The position numbers were made by a program, and so were the translations under genes. Below, piece by piece: positions 1 through 12,874 of a stretch of DNA of 64,000 nt. The stretch lies in assembly GCA_028826165.1 (NCBI GenBank), contig JAPDFW010000053.1:124001-188000 (forward strand), given 5' to 3'. Position 1 is the first letter of the stretch; each line of letters opens with the position of its first letter. The notes beneath the pieces were generated by a model, which was not told where the DNA came from, made no database searches, and saw nothing but the letters and a program-made list of their open reading frames with translations. This DNA comes from Anaeramoeba ignava (Eukaryota > Metamonada > Anaeramoebidae).

Positions 1-61
1 CATTTTTTTCCTTTTTAAAAAAATTTTTATTTCTATTTTTAAATTTTATTTTTTAAAGAAA

Positions 62-3000
62 ATGATTGTTGGAAAAATTTTAACAGTTTCTAATTTAAAT
101 AAAATTTATTCAATTGTTCGAAATTATAAAAATATAAAATTTTATTCCAAAGAAATTAAAACAAAAAAAGAAAAAACAGATTTTAAAGTTGAAAAAAAGA
201 AAGATGGTTTAATAGAAATACCAACAACTCCAAAAGAACCAGCTGGAGCAAGACATATGCCTACTGATATAGTTTTAGTGAGGCATGGTGAATCTGAAGG
301 AAATGTTTATTTGAGAAAATCAAATCATTCATTTAAAGAAACTTTTATAAATAGACCAAGTATTTTTTACATTTAGAAACTATTTTATAAATCTAAATAT
401 AAATCTAAATCTAAATCTAAATCTAAATCTAAATATAAATATAAATCTAAATCTAAATCTAAATCTAAATCTAAATTTAAATCTAAATCTAAATTTAAAT
501 CTAAATCTAAATATAAATCTAAATCTATTTTTAAATCAATTTTTAAATCAATTTTTAAATCTATTTTTAAATCAATTTTTAAATCAATTTTTAAATCTAT
601 TTTTAAATCAATTTATAAATCTATTTTTAAATCAATTTATAAATCTATTTTTAAATCAATTTTTAAATCAATTTTTAAATCAATTTTTAAATATATTTTT
701 AAATCTATTTTTAAATCTAAATATAAATATAAATCAATTTTTAAATCTATTTTTAAATCAATTTTTAAATCTATTTTTAAATCTATTTTTAAATCTATTT
801 TTATATCTATTTTTAAATCTATTTTTAAATCAATTTTTAAATCTAAATATAAATCTAAATATAAATATAAATCTAAATCTATTTATAAATCAATTTATAA
901 ATCTATTTTTAAATCTATTTTCTAAATCTAAATATAAATCTATTTTTAAATCAACATTTAAATCAATTTTTAAATCTATTTTTAAATCAATATTTAAATC
1001 AATTTATAAATCTATTTATAAATCAATTTATAAATCTATTTTTAAATCTATTTTTAAATCTATTTTTAAATCAATATTTAAATCAATTTATAAATCAATT
1101 TATAAATCAATTTTTAAATCAATTTTTAAATCTATTTTTAAATCTATTTATAAATCTATTTTTAAATATATTTTTAAATATATTTTTAAATCAATTTTTA
1201 AATCAATTTTTAAATCTATTTATAAATCAATTTTTAAATCTATTTTTAAATCAATTTATAAATCAATTTTTAAATCTATTTTTAAATATATTTATAAATC
1301 TATTTTTAAATCTATTTTTAAATCAATTTTTAAATCTATTTTTAAATCAATTTTTAAATCTATTTTTAAATCTATTTATAAATCAATTTTTAAATCTATT
1401 TTTAAATCAATTTATAAATCAATTTTTAAATCAATATTTAAATCTATTTTTAAATCTATTTATAAATCTATTTATAAATCTATTTTTAAATCTATTTTTA
1501 AATCAATTTTTAAATCAATATTTAAATCTATTTTTAAATCTATTTATAAATCTATTTATAAATCTATTTTTAAATCTATTTTTAAATCAATTTTTAAATC
1601 TATTTTTAAATCTATTTATAAATCTATTTTTAAATCAATATTTAAATCAATTTATAAATCTATTTTTAAATCAATATTTAAATCAATTTATAAATCTATT
1701 TATAAATCTATTTTTAAATCTATTTTTAAATCAATTTTTAAATCTATTTATAAATCTATTTTTAAATCTATTTTTAAATCAATTTTTAAATCTATTTTTA
1801 AATCAATTTTTAAATCTATTTTTAAATCAATTTTTAAATCAATTTTTAAATCTATTTATAAATCAATTTATAAATCTATTTTTAAATCATTTTTAAATCT
1901 ATTTTTAAATCTATTTTTAAATCAATTTTTAAATCTATTTATAAATCAATTTTTAAATCTATTTTTAAATCAATTTATAAATCAATTTTTAAATCAATTT
2001 TTAAATCAATTTTTAAATCTATTTTTAAAATCTATTTATAAATCTATTTTTAAATCTATTTTTAAATCTATTTTTAAATCTAAATCAATTTATAAATCAA
2101 TTTCTAAATCTAAATTTAAATCTATTTATAAATCTATTTTTAAATCAATTTTTAAATCTATTTTTAAATCAATATTTAAATCTATTTTTAAATCAATATT
2201 TAAATCAATTTTTAAATCAATTTATAAATCAATTTATAAATCTATTTATAAATCAACTTTTAATTCTATTTATAAATCTATTTTTAAATTTATTTTTAAA
2301 TCTATTTTTAAATCTATTTATAAATCAATTTTTAAATCTATTTTTAAATCTATTTTTAAATCAATATTTAAATCTATTTTTAAATCTATTTTTAAATCAA
2401 TTTTTAAATCTATTTATAAATCTATTTTTAAATCAATATTTAAATCTATTTTTAAATCTATTTTTAAATCTATTTTTAAATCTATTTTTAAATCTATTTT
2501 TAAATCTATTTTTAAATCTATTTTTAAATCTATTTTTAAATCTATTTTTAAATCTATTTTTAAATCAATTTATAAATCAATTTATAAATCAATTCCTAAA
2601 ATAAAAATTAAGCTTCGTTATGGAGATTAACAAAAAAAGGAAGAGAACAAGCAAATACAACAGGAGATTGGATTAAAAAAAATATATCTTCACAATTTTA
2701 TCGATATTATACAAGTGAATATTTAAGAGCAATGGAAACAGCAGCTTTATTTAATATTCCTAATGCTCATTGGCTTACAGCTACTTATTTACGTGAAAGA
2801 GATTGGGGTCAATTTGAATTATTAACAAATGAAGAAAGATGGGAAAGATTTAGATTAGAAATGATGAGAAGAAAAAGGGATAGTTTCTATTTTGCTCCTC
2901 CTGGTGGTATTTAAATCAAAATCAAAATCAAAATTTAAATCAAAATATAAATCAAAATCAAAATCAAATTTAAAATTAAAATTAAAATATAAATCAAAAT

Positions 3001-4180
3001 ATAAATCAAAATATAAATCAAAATATAAATCAAAATTTAAAATCAAAATTAAAATCAAAATCAAAATCAAAATCAAAATATAAATTAAAATCAAAATTTA
3101 AATCAAAATCAAAATCAAAATCAAAATCAAAATCAAAATCAAAATCAAAATCAAAATCAAAATCAAAATCAAAATCAAAATCAAAATCAAAATCAAAATC
3201 AAAATCAAAATCAAAATCAAAATCAAAATCAAAATCAAAATCAAATTCAAATTCAAATCAAATTTAAAATTAAAATCAAAATCAAAATCAAATTTAAAAT
3301 TAAAATATAAATCAAAATCAAAATATAAATTAAAATATAAATTAAAATCAAAATCAAAATCAAAATCAAAATTAAAATCCAAAATCAAAATATAAATTAA
3401 AATATAAATTAAAATCAAAATCAAAATCAAAATCAAAATCAAAATATAAATTAAAATATAAATCAAAATCAAATTTAAAATCAAAATCAAAATCAAAATC
3501 AAAATCAAAATCAAAATTAAAATCAAAATTAAATTCAAATTCAAATTCAAAATCAAAATTAAAATTAAAATCAAAATCAAAATATAAATTAAAATCAAAA
3601 TTTAAATTAAAATCCAAAATCAAAATTAAAATAAAAATATAAATTCAAATCAAAATTTAATCAAAATCAAAATTAAATTCAAAAATCAAAATCAAAATCA
3701 AAATTGGAAAAAAATTAAAATTAAAATTAAAATTAAAAAAAAGGTGAATCAATGGCTCAAGTTCTTGTTAGAGTTGATCATGTTCTCTCAATTTTACATT
3801 CAGAATGTTCACATAAAAAAATATTAATTGTTTCACATGGAGAAGTAATATCAGCATTTATGATCAGATTAGAAAAAATATCACAAATTCAATATAAAGA
3901 ATTCTGCGAATCACATAAAACAGAACCTCATAGATTACTCAATTACTGTCAAGTAGTTCATTACACAAGAATAAATCCAGAAACAAAACAAATCTCTCCA
4001 AATTTAAAATGGGTTCGAAGTGTTTGTCCTTGGAATATCAAAAAATCTGATTTAAATTGGAGAGAATTTGGTAGAACTTTTTATACAAATGAAAAAATTT
4101 TGGAAGTTGTTTCAAAATATCCTCCTTTAATTGATTCTGAAGAAGATGATCTTGAAGATGATCTTGAAGATGATTCTTGA
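62..4180 (+). CDS. Histidine-phosphatase (phosphoglycerate-mutase-like) family protein, three exons
   Basis: Exons 62-359, 2613-2906 and 3744-4180 join in frame to 342 residues. The donors are GTATTT and the acceptors AAG. The catalytic RHGE motif (residues about 74-77, in VLVRHGESEGN) lies in exon 1. The WRLTKKGREQA, YTSEYLRAMETAAL and RERDWGQFE stretches lie in exon 2. The PGGES motif is split over the second junction, and the second active-site histidine (ILIVSHGE, about residue 229) is in exon 3. This order fits branch-1 histidine phosphatases, closest in my reading to the plant AT74-like group, which are phosphatases rather than true mutases. About 65 residues precede the domain, basic and without an obvious signal peptide. 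The C-terminus is acidic (repeated EDDLEDD). Two repeat-filled introns (2,253 and 837 bp) are larger than the coding part. Family is confident; the substrate is unknown. Confidence 0.87.
376..2600 (+). repeat. Intron 1 of the histidine phosphatase: 12-bp tandem array
   Basis: More than 2.2 kb is built almost only from 12-bp units of the form ATTTTTAAATCA/T, with ATTTATAAATC variants. A short AAATCT hexamer block comes first (about 391-520). After the first few bases the sense strand has essentially no GT or AG until the acceptor at 2611-2612. No gene lies within it. Confidence 0.9.
2911..3715 (+). repeat. Intron 2 of the histidine phosphatase: AAAATC hexamer array
   Basis: Roughly 800 bp of AAAATC hexamers with AAATAT and AAATTA variants. 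It is purest at 3104-3242. Open frames across it on both strands (poly-KS, poly-LI, poly-FD) are artefacts of a stop-free hexamer. The sense strand lacks AG and GT apart from the splice sites. Confidence 0.9.
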
Positions 4181-4420
4181 AATTTTTTTTAATTGAATTG
4201 AATTTTTTTAATTTGAATTGAATTTTTTTTGAATTTAAATTGAAATTTTTTAAATTTAAATTGAAATTTTTTAATTGAATTGAATTTTTTAATTTGAATT
4301 GAAATTTTTTTAATTTGAATTGAAATTTTTTTAATTTGAATTGAAATTTTTTTAATTTGAATTGAATTTTTTTTAATTTGAATTGAAATTTTTTTGAATA
4401 AAAAAAAATATTCAGTTTTC
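4181..4420. repeat. Convergent intergenic repeat of about 21 bp
   Basis: The 240-bp gap between two converging genes holds about ten imperfect copies of a unit like GAAATTTTTTTAATTTGAATT. Both genes stop at its edges, so both 3' untranslated regions and poly(A) sites must fall in or beside it. Confidence 0.8.
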
Positions 4421-7400
4421 TTAAAATATTTCATCTTCTTGTTCATCTTTCTCAAATCCTTCAAAATATCCATCTTTTTCATTTTCAGATAAAATAGATA
4501 AATTAATTAACATAATAATCATTTTTTCCATAATTTCATCCCAATTTTCCAAACTTGAATAATCAGAAACAATTCTTGCAAAAATATCATTTCGATATTT
4601 AATATTCATAAACAAATTGTAAATATGATTCAAAGCATCATAATAAATATTCTCATCAATATTTAATGTTTCAAAATATGGGAAAAATTGGACATTTTGA
4701 TCCAAAACTTTTTCAGTTGAAAAATCAACATCAGAAAACAAACATTCCCTTTTTTCAAAATCAATCATATTTTGCAAATTGATTTCCTTTTTGCAAATCA
4801 ATTTTTTTTCTTCATAATTTTTCAATAAACATATCACTTGTTCATTTGGTTGGAAATTAGGGATTGATTCTTGAGATAAATTTGGCTTCATTTGAACAAT
4901 ATTGATTGGCTCAAGAAGCCTTTCCATAAATTTCTTTGTTTGGGGAATAAAAGAATCAACAACATCATTAAGACTTTCCATTGTGGATCCTTCAGGAAAC
5001 ATTGCACGATTAGCGATTGACTGAATCACTTTGGAAATCAATACTAATGCTCTTCTATTTGTTGATGTTGGAGTTGTATTCGTGATTCCAAATTGTTCGG
5101 GTGTTACAATCGATGGGCATATAAATCGTAGGAAAACAAATCCTGAAAGCACAACATATTTTGTCTTTTCATCAGGAAATTTCTTAAATGTAATTTCGGA
5201 TAAAATTTGGCACACAATTCGATAAATAACAGGCATATAAGAGATTGACGAGAATATGTTGTGCAATAATTCCTCTGAATAATCTCGTATTTTTATCAGA
5301 TTTTCTCGGTTCATATCATTTTGAATTCCATCTTCAGGATAAATTTCAAATGCTGAATTGCAATCCATAATTTCTTGTATTGTTTTTCCAATTGATTTTT
5401 TAAGATGAAACCTTCCAAACATTTTCGCCATTTCTGATAGTATTTTGCTTGATTCGCTTTTTCCTCGAAATAGACATGATATGTTTGTTGTGCTATTCAC
5501 TTCTTTTCTAACAAGTTCTTCAATTAAACTTATCAGTGGTTTTTTGTGATATGCAAATATTATTATCATATCTTTACATAATGTTTCTGAGTTGAATGAA
5601 CCAATTTCTTCCAAAATAATGAGTGGAAAATTTATATTCTGAATAAATAAAAGTTCCATAAATTGTGCTTTTTCTTCATTATTTAAAATCTTCAATTGAT
5701 TTTGATTTTGATTTTGATTTTCATTCTCATTTTCATTTTCATTTTCATTTTCATTTTCCATTTTTGATTTACTTTTCGATTTTGATTTTGATTTGCCTTT
5801 TGATTTGCTCTTTGTAATTTGGATTGCTTGAAGAGTTATTCTTGATGGGAAAACAATTTTCACATTTGAACTATCAATATAATAATATTTCCCATTCTTT
5901 TCAACAAGAATTTTACCATTAACAATTTCATCATGATTTTTAGGAATCTCAATATTGAACCATTGATCTTTTGGTTGATTGAAAGAAGGAATTGATTCAT
6001 TTTTTTTGAAATTCGAATCTGAATCTTTTTCTTGAATCAAATTCATTGTTGATAATAATTGCAAATATTTTGAAGGAACATAAGCACGAGGATTATTATC
6101 ACTATCATTCGCAATATGAATTCTCAACAAATTTGAGAGTGTGATTAATTCCCAAATTTCATAAAGTTTGATATTCGATTGAAATTTTGAAAATTGGTTT
6201 TGGATTGATTGTTGTTTTTGGAGATCAATTTGGTGGTCATGTGTTTGAAGGTAAATTTTGCGCAAGGAATCAATTTGATTAAGACAAATATCCATTTGTG
6301 ATTCCAGCCAATCGCGAGCATCTTGAAGATCTAATTGGAATTTAGCAAGACGTTTTGAATTTTGAATTATATTTTTTTGATTTTGATTTTGATTTTGATT
6401 TTGATTTTGATTTTGATTTTGATTTTGATTTTGATTTTGATTTTGATTTTGAGAAAGATCTCCAATTTTAGATATTGGATTATTTATTGGATCTCCAATT
6501 AGTAATTGAAATGTTTTCAGAATGTTGAATGAATCAACCCATTTCTGTGCAACTTCACGAGAGAATGTTGATATAATCCAAGTTTTGGAATCGTTTTTGA
6601 GATGGAATAAATTTCCTTGAGCAGTTTTTGGAAGAAGAACTATATATTTTTCAAGCAAGGATTTTTCCTCTTCATTGAGTAATCTAATCTCATCAATTTC
6701 ATCCATTTTTATTGTTTTCACTGAACGAACATCGTTGATATCATTATAAAATTCGAGATCAGAACCGTTAATTTTAGCCCAATATTTCTTCCATTTGGAT
6801 GAAGTGAACCGTTTTGATTGAAGAACGAAAAGTGTGCCTGTTTTGTTGATAGGAGGCTTAATGATATGGAAATGAAACACTGTTGGTTGGACTTTATTTG
6901 ATAGAAAAGAATATATTTGTGTTGATTGTTTATCAAGTTCCATTTTTTTGATGATCCGCATATTTTTTGGATCAATAAACCCATTTTCGTTGTTAGTAAG
7001 ATTTGTTGCAAGAATTAATTGATGTTCTCGATTCAAAATGTTTGTGTATTGAGAATCAATTACAAACCATTGATATTTTTGATATTTCAATTTTTTCGTG
7101 TTTTTTGTTTGTTGTAAATTTTCTCGAAATGAAAATCCAAAAATCATTTTATCGAAATTGCTCAAATTTGAAAACAAAATCCAACAAATTTTAGAAAGAA
7201 TTAAATTCCTCCATCTTTTGTGATTCCTAATTTTAGAGCTTGAGAAATTAATTTTCTTCTTGGTCGAAATGTAAGAGTAATCATCGTAGTTCTCATAAAA
7301 TTGAAGTAAATTTTGGTATCCAATTTTCTCTTCTTTTTCTCGAATGATTTCTGTTTCGCTCCATTGATATAAATTAAACAGTGTATCCAATGCACTTTGT

Positions 7401-10400
7401 TTTTCATTTCCATTTTCATTCGAGAAAATTTTTGGAATTTGAAAGAAATTTGTGAATTCTGAAATTTTGTTGATTTTGTTCAGCCATTTATTAAGTTCAT
7501 CGTTATTTTCTACAGCAAAATATGTCTGGGAAATCAAGAAAGAAATTTGGAAGAGAAAATTTGTTGTTAGATCTGAAGAAAAAGGGTTTGAATTTTGGGG
7601 ATTTGGTGGTTGATTTGAATTAGAAAATGTATTTTGGATTGATTCGGGATAATTCAATAAATTCTTTTGTATTTTGAGATATTTGTTGATTCGGAATATT
7701 TTGGAGAATAAGTTGATTATTATTATTATTATCATCAATGTTTTCTTTTTTGATTGCAAATAAATGATCTCGAAGATCAAGAATTTTTGCAGGAATAGTT
7801 GATGTTGAAGAAGTGTAAAAAAGCATTATCCATCCGTTCATTACAACCCACCAACGGATCCAAGAATTCTCAACAAATTCATGAAGATTTCCTTGGTGAT
7901 AAACAGGAAAATTCATGATATCATCGTGCTTATCAATATTCCATTTACGAAGAAAATTAAGTGCGAATTCAACAGCTTGATTTTGATCAATCTCGTTAAG
8001 ATTATTGTGATATTCATCATCGAGATAATGGACAACTTTCTCAATAAGAGGTTGACGAAGTAAATTTGCTGGTTGATTTTTCAAAATTTGTGGAAGTTGC
8101 TGATTTGATTGAATGTTTGTATTTTGGGATTCTTTTTGTTGTTGAATAAGATTAATATTCGATGAAATGAGAAGATCTTTTTTGGATAGATTCAAATGGG
8201 GAGAATCTTGAGAAGTTTTTGGATCTTTTTTTCTGTTTGAAGAAATTTTTGATTGATTCAAATTATTTTTTGGAGATGAAAACTTTTCTTTTGGATTTTG
8301 TTTTTCTTGGTGTTGAATTCTGGATTGTTCTTTTGAAAATTTAAGTTTCAGCTGAGAATCTTGGGTTGAATTTGGGGATTCTCTGATAAAACTCATTGGA
8401 GAAGAAGGAAGAACAATCTCAACTTTGTTTGAAGGAATTAAACCAGTTTTTCCTTCAAGATTTTTGCAAAGCCAAGATTCAGAGGATTGCATTTTGATAA
8501 GAACCAAGAATTCGTTTTGGGAAAAAGCAAGTTCGTTTTGGTTTTTTGCGTTATAATTTTCAAGACAAAAAACGCGTTTGTTAAAATCAAATTGGGATGT
8601 GATGAGGAGTCTGCATACACGCGAAAGACACATTTTCCGCCAATCTTGCAAATTTTTGAGCCAATAATGAGTCTTTTGGATTTCCTTTTTGTGAGCAACA
8701 CCAAGACTCTGGTTTGCCATTAAACGAAGCTGAAGATCTGATTCTAGGGCAATCTCGCGTTGAAGCCAAGAGATTGCTTTGATATATTGTTCGTGGAAAT
8801 CCTTTTCTTCGCGTTTTTGCTGGGAAAATGGTGATATTAATAAGGTATATAAATTCTGTGCAATTTCACATGCATTCATCCATTGTTTTATTTTTGTATG
8901 AGAATCAGCACCAAAAAACCACACTTTTTTCTGTTTGTCAAGAATTCGGAAAAAATATTTTCCGTTTTGCACTTCTGCATGATTTTCAACATCTGCAAAC
9001 TCAGAAAGATGAAGAATAAATTCTGCGCCCGATTCGACCATCGAGTCTCTTTTGTTGCGGAACAAATACAGGGTCCAGGAATTGATCATCATCCACCGCA
9101 GTTTCCAAACATCCCTATTTTGCGATGGGATCTCATTGAATAAACCACGACGCAAATAAACCTCGTCTTCAAGAAATATAGGGAGTTTTGCTTGAATTCC
9201 AGAAAATTCAAATGAGGGTATTTTGGGTTTTTTCTGGTTTGGTGGCAATATAAACGTGTTGGATTCAAAAACAGCGCTTTTGGATGATCTTGATTTGGAA
9301 AATTCTTCAATTACTTGAGGACGTGCAATGCACTCGAATTCTCTCTGTGAAACATCGTGTAAATCACTGATTTCTTGTTCTTGATCATCCATTGTCACCA
9401 TTTCCACATTTTTTTCAGGAACATCTCCCACTTTTCCATGGAAATGAACCTTCATGATTCCGCCCTGTGGTTTTCTAACAAGGGTCATCCAATCTCCACG
9501 TTTGAATGAAAGTTGGTTGCGTTTGAGTGGCTGATAACTTTTCCATGCAAGCACCATTTTGTGGAGATCATCCTCCTTCTTCATGTTTGATTGAGCATCC
9601 ATATTCATCAAAAATAGTCTGAATTTCCCAATATTATCCATTAAAATAAAAGATGAATTCTGATTTTCCATTTCTAATTTAAACGAATCAAGAAATTCCA
9701 CAATTGACATTGTTGCCAAAGTATGTTTTTTTTTATCCTCCAAAGTTTGTGGAGCTTGACTCAATTGATAAAATAAATGTGATATTAATAATGCATCCAT
9801 CCATTCAATAAATTCCTCATAATTTTCTGTTGAAAAGAAAAAACGGGATTCACTAACTCCTTTTTCCCGTATTTTGATTGTGTATTTCCCAGGATTTTCC
9901 TTATCAACAAGCTGAGAAATTTGCACAACTTTCCGCAAATCAATTCCAAAAACGGGTTTATTTTTGTTGCTCTGTTGAAAAACCCCAAAAAACCAACCTT
10001 TCAGAAAAACCCAAAATTTCTTGTTGATAATTTTCCTTTCTCGTGATTTAATTGTTGCAATTTGGGTTTCAAGAAGTCCGTTTTTTTGGATTGGGGGGAA
10101 AAACTCATTCTTTTTTTCATAATCTGCAAAATCATTGAATAATTTTTCTGCCTTTCCTGTTGTTATTTGCAAGGCTATTACTTTGTCTGCTTGTGATTGA
10201 GGAATATTTCCTGAATTTTTCCTTCTCAATTCGTTTGCGAAATGAAGAGGAATAATTTCGCATCTATTGCGAGGAATCAATCCAGTTATTTTCCCAACAC
10301 ATCCCTGTAAAAAATGCGAATCATAAGGTTTGATATCGCAAATCCATTCTCCAAATCCAAAGGGAATATGCGGGAAGGGCTTGAATTTAAGTGATAAATA

Positions 10401-12727
10401 GGGCGAAATTGAATAACCCATTTCCTCGGCTTCGTTATTTGGAAAATGGGTTATTACATACAAATTTAATAATTGTGAACGAAGCCGATTTAATGAAGAA
10501 ATTTCATTCTCAAATACAGATAGATTTTGTTTTAATTGGGTAATGATATTCTGGTATTTGTTTTGCTTATTATTAAATTCAATTTCTGGATCTTGTGATG
10601 GAAATTGATCCATTTTTATGTGTTGGAATTCGTATTGAGTTGTTGCTTTCGAGAGGATTTGAGGTGCTCCGTGATTTGTTTTATATTTACTTGAAAAACG
10701 TTGTTGATGGATTTTGTCATTTAGATTCATTCTGGTATTTTTTGGAGATTCTACAAAAGATAATCCTCGAGAATTCAATTTTCTGTTTTTCAATGGAGTT
10801 TTTTTTTTGTTTTGAATATTAAATTCGGCAAGTGATTTTGTTCTTGTATCTTTTTCTTCTTCAATTTCTTTCTGTTCTTCACTTTTTATTGAAAAATTTG
10901 AATTTGATTTTAATTTTGATTTTGATTTTGGATTTGAACCAATCAAAATTCTGTTCAATTCAAAAAGTTTTTTGTGTAATTTTATCCTTGTTTCTTCAGC
11001 AAACCCCAAAATATCAGCTCGTTTTTGTTCGATCCAAAAAACAAGTTCGTTTGTCATTTTTTCATAATTTAAAGAACTGTTAATATCAGGAGATGAAATA
11101 TGAGAGTTGTTTATCATGTTCCAATTCATAACTAAACGCATAATTTGGATCCATTCATCCAACAAATTTTGCTCAACAACTCCAAAAGTGTTCATTGAGT
11201 CTTGTATATAAACAGAAAAGCTAAAGGGATCGTTTTCTTGGGAATCAATTTTTTTGACGGATTTCAATTCGGATAATTTGTATGAAATTTCTGGAATTGA
11301 ATCGTACTTGGAATTGTAAATAAAGAAATGATTCTGGGAAATTTGCGCCCATTTTTGTTTCCAAACGTCTTGTTTTGATCTTGAATTATAAAGAAGAAGA
11401 TTATTTTGGAATTTGATTTCCAAATCTTGCAAATCACAGTTTGAATTTTGGATTAAATTTTCATTTTGGTTTTTATCATCAATAACAATTTTGTCAGGAA
11501 TAAGAAGGACAGTGTTATTAATAGGAAACCAGCCAACTTTTCCATTATTTTCTCCAAACCAGTATGTGTCTTGATACGCCTCAAGTAAATTGATCAAATC
11601 AAATTTCTGAAGTTGAAGTTCCTTCTCATTTCTCGGCATAAAATTCTCAACGACAAGTAAAAACTGGCGAGGCGAAGAATAAAGATCTTGGTGAATAAGA
11701 AATAAGTTGTGAAGTATAAATTGCTCCCATTTTTGGATTGTTTGCAATTTATGTCGAAAAATTATCAATTCCACATTTTGATTCAAAAAATGATCGTTTT
11801 TTTCATCTTGTTTTTGCTTTAAAGTTTGAATTTTGAGTTGTTCCAAAAATTCAAGTAAAGTTTTTAACAGATCTTTGTCGTAGTAATCCAGCTTTCTTTT
11901 TGGTAAATTTTGGAAAACTTGAATCAATTTAAGAGTTGAATTCCAAGATTCAAGTTCAAGTTGATTTTCAAACTGAAGAAAGTATTTTTGTTGATTGGCA
12001 GCAATTTCCAGAGTTGAAGGGATTACTGGATCAGATATATAAGGATAAAAAGAGAGGGGATTATTAAAATTAATTGAGAAAATTTTGGTTGAAATGTCCT
12101 GAGTTTGGTTGAAATCCGTTGTGTTATAAAATGAAAGAGTATTGTTTTCTAAAATCAAGAAACCTTTTTTGTGATTTAAAGTTTCATTTTCAAGAAGATT
12201 CACAACAGCCTTTTTATCAAATAAGGCTTCCAAATCGATATCTGTTTGTTGTTCGTCAAATTTCAGAAAAAGTCGCTTGATTTTTTCTTTTGGTTCTTCA
12301 AGTGTTCTGTATTTTTCAGGGATTCCAAAGTTGGATGAAAAGATTTCTGGGTTTGTTGGTGAGAATTTTTCAATATTCGCGTTAATTTTCATTTCATTTA
12401 TTCTCAATGTTTGGGATGAAATTATTTTTGAATTTTGCGTTTTTTGGATTGAAGTTAAAATTTCTTTTTGTGGATTTAAATTATTAATTGGGAAAGTAAA
12501 ATTTTCTAATGAAAAACAAATCCAAAAATTAATACCAAAAAATTCTTCAGTTAATTTTTTATTTTTTTTTTACCTGGAAATTTTCCTTTTTGTTTTGATT
12601 TTGTTGATATTCCAAAATTCCATCCATTTTCAATTTTTTCAATTTCTATTATTTCTCCTCTTTGGAAGTTTAGAATATTTTTAAATTGTGCAAGATAATC
12701 AAATAAAGCTATTGAAGAAAAAGCCAT
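4421..12727 (-). CDS. Giant multi-SH3/multi-PH protein with C-terminal RasGAP domain; frame break near 7620-7780
   Basis: Exon 1 is 12727-12574 (51 codons) and begins an SH3 domain (ALFDYLAQ, RGEIIEIE). A 68-bp intron follows, and exon 2 from 12505 completes the SH3 (GKFPENF). Reading continues to a stop at 7620; an overlapping frame, open from 7780, continues to 4421. Together they give about 2,745 residues. By position, SH3-like domains lie near 12.7-12.5, 11.6-11.5, 10.4-10.2, 9.5-9.4, 8.6-8.4, 7.1-6.9 and possibly 6.1-5.9 kb. PH-like domains, each ending in the usual Trp helix, lie near 12.2-11.9, 11.4-11.1, 10.1-9.8, 9.15-8.85, 7.9-7.5 and 6.9-6.5 kb. RasGAP spans about 5.56-4.9 kb, with an arginine finger in CLFRGKSESSKI and the signature SGFVFLRFICPSIVTP, so GTPase activation is likely preserved. 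The frame break falls inside the fifth PH domain, and no GT donor exists there. Low-complexity NQ, KS and NE tracts sit between domains. Confidence 0.85.
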
Positions 12728-12825
12728 TTAAAAAAAATGAAGAAAAAAAATGAAAAAAATGAAAAAAATTTTCTCAATTTTATTCCACTTTTTTTTTTAT
12801 TTTTAATTTTTATTTTTAAAAATTT

Positions 12826-12860
12826 TTTTTCATTTTTTTCATTTTTATTTTTCATTTTTC
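12826..12860 (+). promoter_or_regulatory. T-rich TTTCATTTTT leader ahead of the discoidin-fold gene
   Basis: Three spaced TTCATTTTT blocks lie within about 50 bp upstream of the ATG at 12875. Mirror-image blocks (AAAAATGAAA) lie at about 12734-12772, upstream of the divergent RasGAP gene. Similar leaders precede most genes in the window. A core-promoter or 5' UTR role is inferred. Confidence 0.4.
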
Positions 12861-12874
12861 AATAAATTTTTAAA

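Noticed and set aside
391..2600. Telomeric or CRISPR-like array
   Set aside because: Units are 12 bp, without unique spacers, lie between conserved exons and contain no telomere-type G-rich strand.
2855..3623. Long open frames on both strands (poly-LI, poly-KS, poly-FD)
   Set aside because: They are by-products of a stop-free AAAATC hexamer array inside an intron with good splice borders and conserved flanking exons.
7620..7780. A short intron joining the two RasGAP frames
   Set aside because: There is no GT on the minus strand anywhere in 7600-7800, so a GT-AG intron is impossible there.
8438..11083. Plus-strand and alternative-frame minus ORFs of 60-90 codons across the RasGAP gene
   Set aside because: They are shadows of the long coding frame, with no domain signal.
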